Source of the DNA: Diprion similis
Taxonomy: Eukaryota > Arthropoda > Insecta > Hymenoptera > Diprionidae
Direction of reading: 5' to 3'
DNA: 64,000 bases
Assembly: GCF_021155765.1 (NCBI RefSeq)
Contig: NC_060113.1
Coordinates: 4,107,001 to 4,171,000, forward strand
Made by a program: the position numbers and the translations under genes. Of the stretch, positions 59,282 to 64,000 are shown one piece after another (positions within the stretch are counted from its first letter, which is position 1; each line of letters opens with the position of its first letter). Under the pieces are notes generated by a model that did not search any database, was not told the DNA's origin, and saw nothing but the letters and a program-made list of their open reading frames with translations.

Positions 59282-60410
59282 GTTTTTGAAACGCGCGTTA
59301 CTGATATTTTCCCGCATTGATCATTCGATTTGGACTCTATAATATTAAGGAATTACCAGATTATTGTACGATCGTGATTCCTCCTACAAGTGAATTTTAA
59401 CAAATTAAAAATATCCCCTGGACCGGAGCTTCCTGAAATTAAAACCAGTTCTCGAACTGATTATTCGATTTGTTAATTTTAGAATTTTCCAGGGCGTTTA
59501 GGAAATGAAATTAGATCTCACTAAATCCCTGCACTCACATCACTATGGGGTTTTGATTTCACACGTACTGTTATATAATTATTGTTCATTCAACTTCGTT
59601 CGTTCACTGTAAATAAAAATAAATGCGTATAACGGAACGACCTCCGTTTCCTTTTTTTCATCTCCTTTGCCGTGGGCTGGTTCTACATCATTAAATAACG
59701 TAATCGCTTGGTGACCCGTACTGAAATAACAAAGCGGCATTGAAACGCAAATGTAAGTTCAAGCAATAAAACATAATACGATGTGATAATGAATATCTGT
59801 GCGAGACGTGAAGCTGCCGGGTTATCCAACCCTTTTATTAGAGGGCAGAAAAACAACTCTAACACCGCTCCAGGCTTCAAGATCTCATTAACTAAGCGAG
59901 TCGGAAAATTCATGTGAATTAAGTACGAAGCGGTGGATCAATATCGCGTAATTGATCGCATTGGCATTCTCCAGGTATCTCCAATCAGAGAATAATTAGT
60001 ACATCTCGAGGAAACTGCACGTACGTACTGTGCCTTCCTTGGCAGCGATATAGGGAAGTTCAATTCACTTCCTTAATAAATTAATTTAAGCTAATTGATT
60101 GATACAGCTAAACTTCTAATCTGGAGACTCTCCCTGCACTCTGTTTAATTACGTTTTCAGTCTGATTTGATTCTTGATTTAAAGTCTGAGATCATCAATC
60201 GATAGTTCACGTCGCATATAATAGTATAATTCGCGTGATGTTGAGTCTCCGGAATAAACATGCAATCTGCACCTTTTGTTGGGTGAAAAATCTATACCGT
60301 GTACACAGGTACGCAAATTCAAGTGTCTTGTCAGACTGATATCAGGTTTTTATTTCAGACTAGCTAAGTATACCTATACATGTATCGACAATACTGACGG
60401 TATGATATAA
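59282..60410. other. Interval between glob1 and the membrane-protein gene
   Basis: Convergent 3' flanks; AT-rich, no gene seen. The minus-strand frame at 59683-59913 has no family resemblance. Confidence 0.45.
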
Positions 60411-61824
60411 TCACAGTATGGTACACGAAATACCACAACAACGTTTCTTCTTCTGCAATGGCGGAAGTGAATCCGTTGTCGGTAGTAAGTTTTTCTTACT
60501 ATCATTGAGGGTCACTGAGGCATTTTTCTTCTTTCGTTTTTTAATCCTCTTTCTCTTTTTCTGGTTTACGCCTGTCACGATTGACCCGCTCCTTGCGCCC
60601 TTTTCCTGATCGATAGCGCTTGAATAAGAAGTTTATACGCACATGCAGTATTCGAACCAATCGAGTAGTAACTGGATAACGCGAATTAATTTTATCCTAT
60701 CAACCACTGTGTCAGCACTTCCAGCTGACTGTACTCCACAAGGTAATTACCTATTATTATTCCGCTGTTCAAGCGAAAGCCTGACACGATGGAATACCAA
60801 CAAAACGCAGATCACCGCCAAGGCAGTAAGCAATAGAACTAACGAGGCAAACATAAGAGTGTCCACAGGAAGCCAAGGATCTTCTTCAGCGAGCTGATCT
60901 ATTGACTCCATCGTTTCACCAGATCTGAGGTAATGAAAAGTACTTGACTAATTAGCATTGTCCTTTCAAATCGTGGGGCGGAAATGGTACTTGCTTTGGA
61001 ACCGGTACTTCACGGTCTACAAGGCACCAGGGTCACGAGACTCAACTTTTAAAATACACGCAAGGTTTAAGAACCCTGAAGTAATTGAACTATTGATTGA
61101 AACTGTAGACTTCTATTCAGAGGAATACGAAATTCCACGCATTCAATATTCGGGGATATGAAAGAGATAGGAATTTTTTTTTTCATAAAGTGCATCGGAA
61201 CCAAGCGTGCATAGCAATTTTACCGCACAAATGTAATTGTGGCATTATTTAGGAAAAAGATGGAAGAATAGAGTACGCAAAATAGTTGGTCCCGACTCTT
61301 CTTTCGACAGTGTCTTCTGACTCCTGTTCACCGAAGGGCTTATCCAATGCTTTATCCAAATCATTCCCAAGCTGCTTGAACGTTGTTTTTCCTAACCAGT
61401 CGGCCAGATCATTACGGTTCAACTGACGAAGACGGTGTTCGATCTCTTCATGAGTTTGTCCACGACCCTCGCCCGGGGAACTATTCCAATGAAGAAGTTG
61501 CCGAAGACAGGGGATATCGTCGTTGACTTTCCTTTCTACGTAAGGGAGCCAATTAGGTGTAGCACTTTCGAAACTGTACCAATAAATTATACGGAGGAAA
61601 CTTGTCGGCATACCGGCACCTGATATACTTTCTGGAAGTTCGAAAGAATTATAATGAAGTGCCGCCACCAGACGACGACATTCTGCGGGGTCAAGATGCC
61701 CAGCCAGATATTCAAGCTCGGAAAGATTGATGTCAATGGTGCACAGAGCTCGATTAACCTTGCTCGTGGAGAAATACAGGAATAAAAGGATGAACATACA
61801 GGTTAGATAAGTGACGCATATCAT
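60411..61824 (-). CDS. Unrecognised type I membrane protein with death-domain-like region and CaaX-like end
   Basis: Three exons, 61277-61824, 60751-60924 and 60411-60618, join in phase 2/2 to give 309 aa. Residues 1-27 are a signal peptide or anchor (CMFILLFLYFS core). Residues ~32-165 hold helices in a death-domain-like pattern: LSELEYLAGHLDPAECRRLV, then CLRQLLHW, and a late block IEHRLRQLNRNDLADWLG. Compare the usual LL-x-W and L-x-R-x-DLA pattern of that fold. Residues ~205-227 are a membrane helix (FASLVLLLTALAVICVLLVF). The tail is strongly basic (KKRKRIKKRKKK) and ends KKKRCCGISCTIL. The final Cys-Thr-Ile-Leu fits a geranylgeranyl-type CaaX box, preceded by two Cys that could be palmitoylated. 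The family is unknown to me. The death-fold call is inference from pattern; exon joins are supported by phase and pyrimidine-rich acceptors. Confidence 0.6.
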
Positions 61825-63219
61825 ATTGCGCGTTTCGAACTACATTTCCGTCACAGTAATAAACATACGAACGGGATTTCTCACGAAAATTAACATGGAT
61901 GATACGAAATGTTGCAAGTCCCTGATGACATTAGAACAAAGAACAAAGAAATATGTAGGCTTCAAAAATGCGGATTATATTCCTCTGTAAACAATTTTAT
62001 ATAATAATGATGTTGTTAACCTGTAAGGTGAAAAACCAGTAAGTTAGACTGAGCACTTTTTTTGATTGGTATGTATAATTAAAATGAGAAGTCACAACCA
62101 GTAGATCGTAGGATGAACAGCTGAGAGAATCCGTGAAAAATAGGTAAAAGTTTGCCGATCTATGGTAACCGCGACTTGAAACTATGCGCAATTGATAAAT
62201 TCTCTACGACATCGCGTCCAAACAATATCTGAATGGATCGATCCTAACTTTTTTCGAGATCGGCCAAAATTATGCTGGAAATGTTCAAAGATTAGGAATA
62301 ATAATGTTGCAATTTTCAGATCAATGAATTTTTGATTTGAAAATCGATTATCATGACTCTTGCTCAACCGATTGGATCTTCGAAAATCTTATGAAGACAT
62401 CTTGAACAGCGAATGACTAACAGTAACTAACTGGAACAACACAAAGGAATTTTGTCGTTCTTTGGCTGTCCTCCACACTCCTCAAAAAAATCTTGACTAA
62501 TTGAACCCCCAGGACTGCAAAAAAAGATCTGTAACAGGAAACAAACAGAATTTGAAGAAATACAAAGAAAATGCGACGAAAATTGATGTTTATTCATTTA
62601 ATTACTGAACACATAAAATGAAGACAAACCAATATCGTACGTCATAGATCGTATTACGCAAAGGTGTACTGCACCTGTACGCTAGGCAAAACTTGATCTG
62701 TATTTCGAAACTGTGATGATAACTAACTAACTCGTATATAGTATTTATCATATTTAACCGAAGTCGATGTATAATACACACCTAGTTCCATACATAAGAT
62801 TCGGATTTGGTCTGTGACGTTTAGTTATATTATTGCATTCGTCTGTGTCTTAGCGTTGCGTTAAGCTCTATTTGTCAAATTGTTTAATTACTCCACACTG
62901 AGTACCGAAAACTTGTACGAAACATGGAAAATGTTAAATAAAGTATAAGTTTCAAATAGCAATTTGTGATTTTAGTGGCCCACTTTTGCAAAAGCTAGAC
63001 TGAAAGTTTATTTATTTCGTCGATAACTATTCACGCGTTGTTGACCTAGTGAACATTGTTTGCTTGCTCGTTTCGAGCACGAAAAGGGTAATCAAGCATG
63101 CGGGACAGGCATGTAATGAACAAAAAAACAGACACCTATGAAACACTGGAATATTTCCTGGTCTTTCGAATGTAACTTTGGGTCGGTCGCTCCCGGTGTA
63201 TTCAGTCTATGCGTAATCA
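61825..63219. other. Upstream region of the membrane-protein gene
   Basis: AT-rich, no gene recognised. Parts of 62340-62560 faintly resemble the satellite that follows (ATCGATTATCATGAC, TTTGGCTGT), perhaps a worn edge of the array. Confidence 0.35.
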
Positions 63220-64000
63220 GAAGTTTGGCCGAAAATCCGATAAAGTTGGCCTTAGTTTTTTGATGATTATCGCAGCCGAGAATTTTTCGTCTCAGAATCG
63301 ATTCGTACGACCCCTTCTAGATTAATTGGACGCCCAGGAACTCAGAAAACACAGGAAAATGAGCGTGGGACCAACAGTAGAGAAATTACGACGCAAATAC
63401 CAAGAGCAGAAAAATTGAGAGAATACGTCTTTCGTTTTTTGGCTGTAACTTTTGATCCGTTGCTCGCAGCGAATTCGGACTGCGGTCGAACGATTTCTCT
63501 CGCATGATTACATCGAAATGGTAACTGAAAGAATTTATTGCAGCACTTTTCAAAGTCGTCGAAATTTTCACCAAAAATGCAAAGGGGTTAGCCTTGGATT
63601 TTTTTTGGCCTAAAAATCTTTTGTCTGGGAATCGATTATTATGACGCTTTTTAGACTAATTCGACGCCCAGGAACTCAGAAAACACATGAAAAACAGCGT
63701 AGGACCAGCAGCAGAGAAATGGCGATGAAAATCTGCAGTTTTTCGGCTGTAACTTTACAGGTGTTGCTCGCAGCGCATTGGGACTGCGATCAATCGATTT
63801 CTCTCGCAAAATTACGTCGGAATAGTGTTCTGAAGAATTAATTGCAGCACTTTTCAAAGTCGTCGAAATTTTCACCAAAAATGCAAAGGGGTTAGCCTTG
63901 GATTTTTTTTGGCCGAAAAATCTTTAGTCTGGGAATCGATTATTATGACGCCTTTTAGACTAATTCGACGCCCAGGAACTCAGAAAACACATGAAAAACA
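63220..64000. repeat. Tandem satellite array running off the right edge
   Basis: The phrase CGCCCAGGAACTCAGAAAAC occurs at 63331, 63665 and 63969, so units are about 334 and 304 bp. Other landmarks repeat in the same order: TTTTTTGGCTGTAACTTT or TTTTCGGCTGTAACTTT, GTTGCTCGCAGCG, CGATTTCTCTCGCA, and TTTCAAAGTCGTCGAAATTT. The second and third units are nearly identical over the visible part; the first is more diverged. Short minus-strand frames in the array are by-products of the repeat. Confidence 0.85.

Noticed and set aside
60643-60897. Plus-strand ATG frame opposite exon 2 of the membrane-protein gene
   Set aside because: It is the antisense shadow of the membrane-helix exon, which is supported by splice phase on the minus strand.
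60958-61161. Plus-strand open frame with a protein-like composition inside intron 1 of the membrane-protein gene
   Set aside because: It has no ATG at its start (TTG), lies antisense within a well-supported intron and matches no family I know.

Overview
The window is nuclear DNA of an insect. It has short GT-AG introns, single-copy eukaryotic housekeeping genes, and a large family of insect-type sugar-porter (Tret1-like) genes. The glob1-type globin and the general gene style suggest Hymenoptera, but that placement is inference. The DNA is AT-rich, with several short foldback elements and satellite repeats between and within genes.

Left flank (1-7360). The 3' end of a lipid-droplet hydrolase gene (LDAH) runs off the left edge. 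Then come mitochondrial ribosomal protein mRpS23 (minus, 4 exons) and deoxyhypusine hydroxylase DOHH (plus, 3 exons), which diverge from a shared ~550 bp interval. Next is a ten-exon plus-strand globin gene. It keeps both ancestral globin introns (B12.2, phase 2; G7.0, phase 0), but its globin domain is followed by a ~370-residue Ser/Arg/Lys-rich tail.

Centre (7900-51900). Eight complete minus-strand sugar-transporter genes lie head to tail at 9674-11702, 14024-15848, 18673-20701, 24614-26416, 27940-30503, 31788-34142, 40970-43569 and 49629-51863. I call them A to H. All eight can be assembled by hand into the same five-exon plan: a short first exon, then 277 or 280 nt, 409 nt, 241 nt (244 in D), and a last exon carrying the C-terminus. 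Splice phases 1-2-0-1 are identical throughout, and the predicted proteins are 448-480 aa. Debris of at least four more copies lies between or beside them: an orphan first exon at 7903-7939 and decayed fragments near 13.2, 22.3 and 38.5 kb. The array has therefore grown and shrunk by tandem duplication. Exon-2 length splits it into A-E (277 nt) and F-H (280 nt). The family-defining MFS loop motifs are intact, but several residues that line the sugar site in well-studied GLUT proteins are changed.

Right flank (51900-64000). After a gene-poor stretch with repeats and a possible 34-codon membrane micro-ORF comes a compact three-exon glob1-type globin (57086-58868). A three-exon minus-strand gene (60411-61824) follows. 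It is predicted to encode a signal peptide, a death-domain-like region, one membrane helix and a polybasic tail ending in a CaaX-like Cys-Thr-Ile-Leu. I do not recognise this protein, and it is the most unusual gene here. The window ends inside a tandem satellite with a ~304-334 bp repeat.

How they relate: the transporters plausibly act in the plasma membrane on sugars or sugar-like solutes. The two globins, both starting with an N-myristoylation-type Met-Gly, flank the array about 50 kb apart. There is no operon logic; clustering reflects tandem duplication. Exon coordinates were derived by eye from reading frame and splice consensus and agree in phase, except at one junction in the long globin gene.
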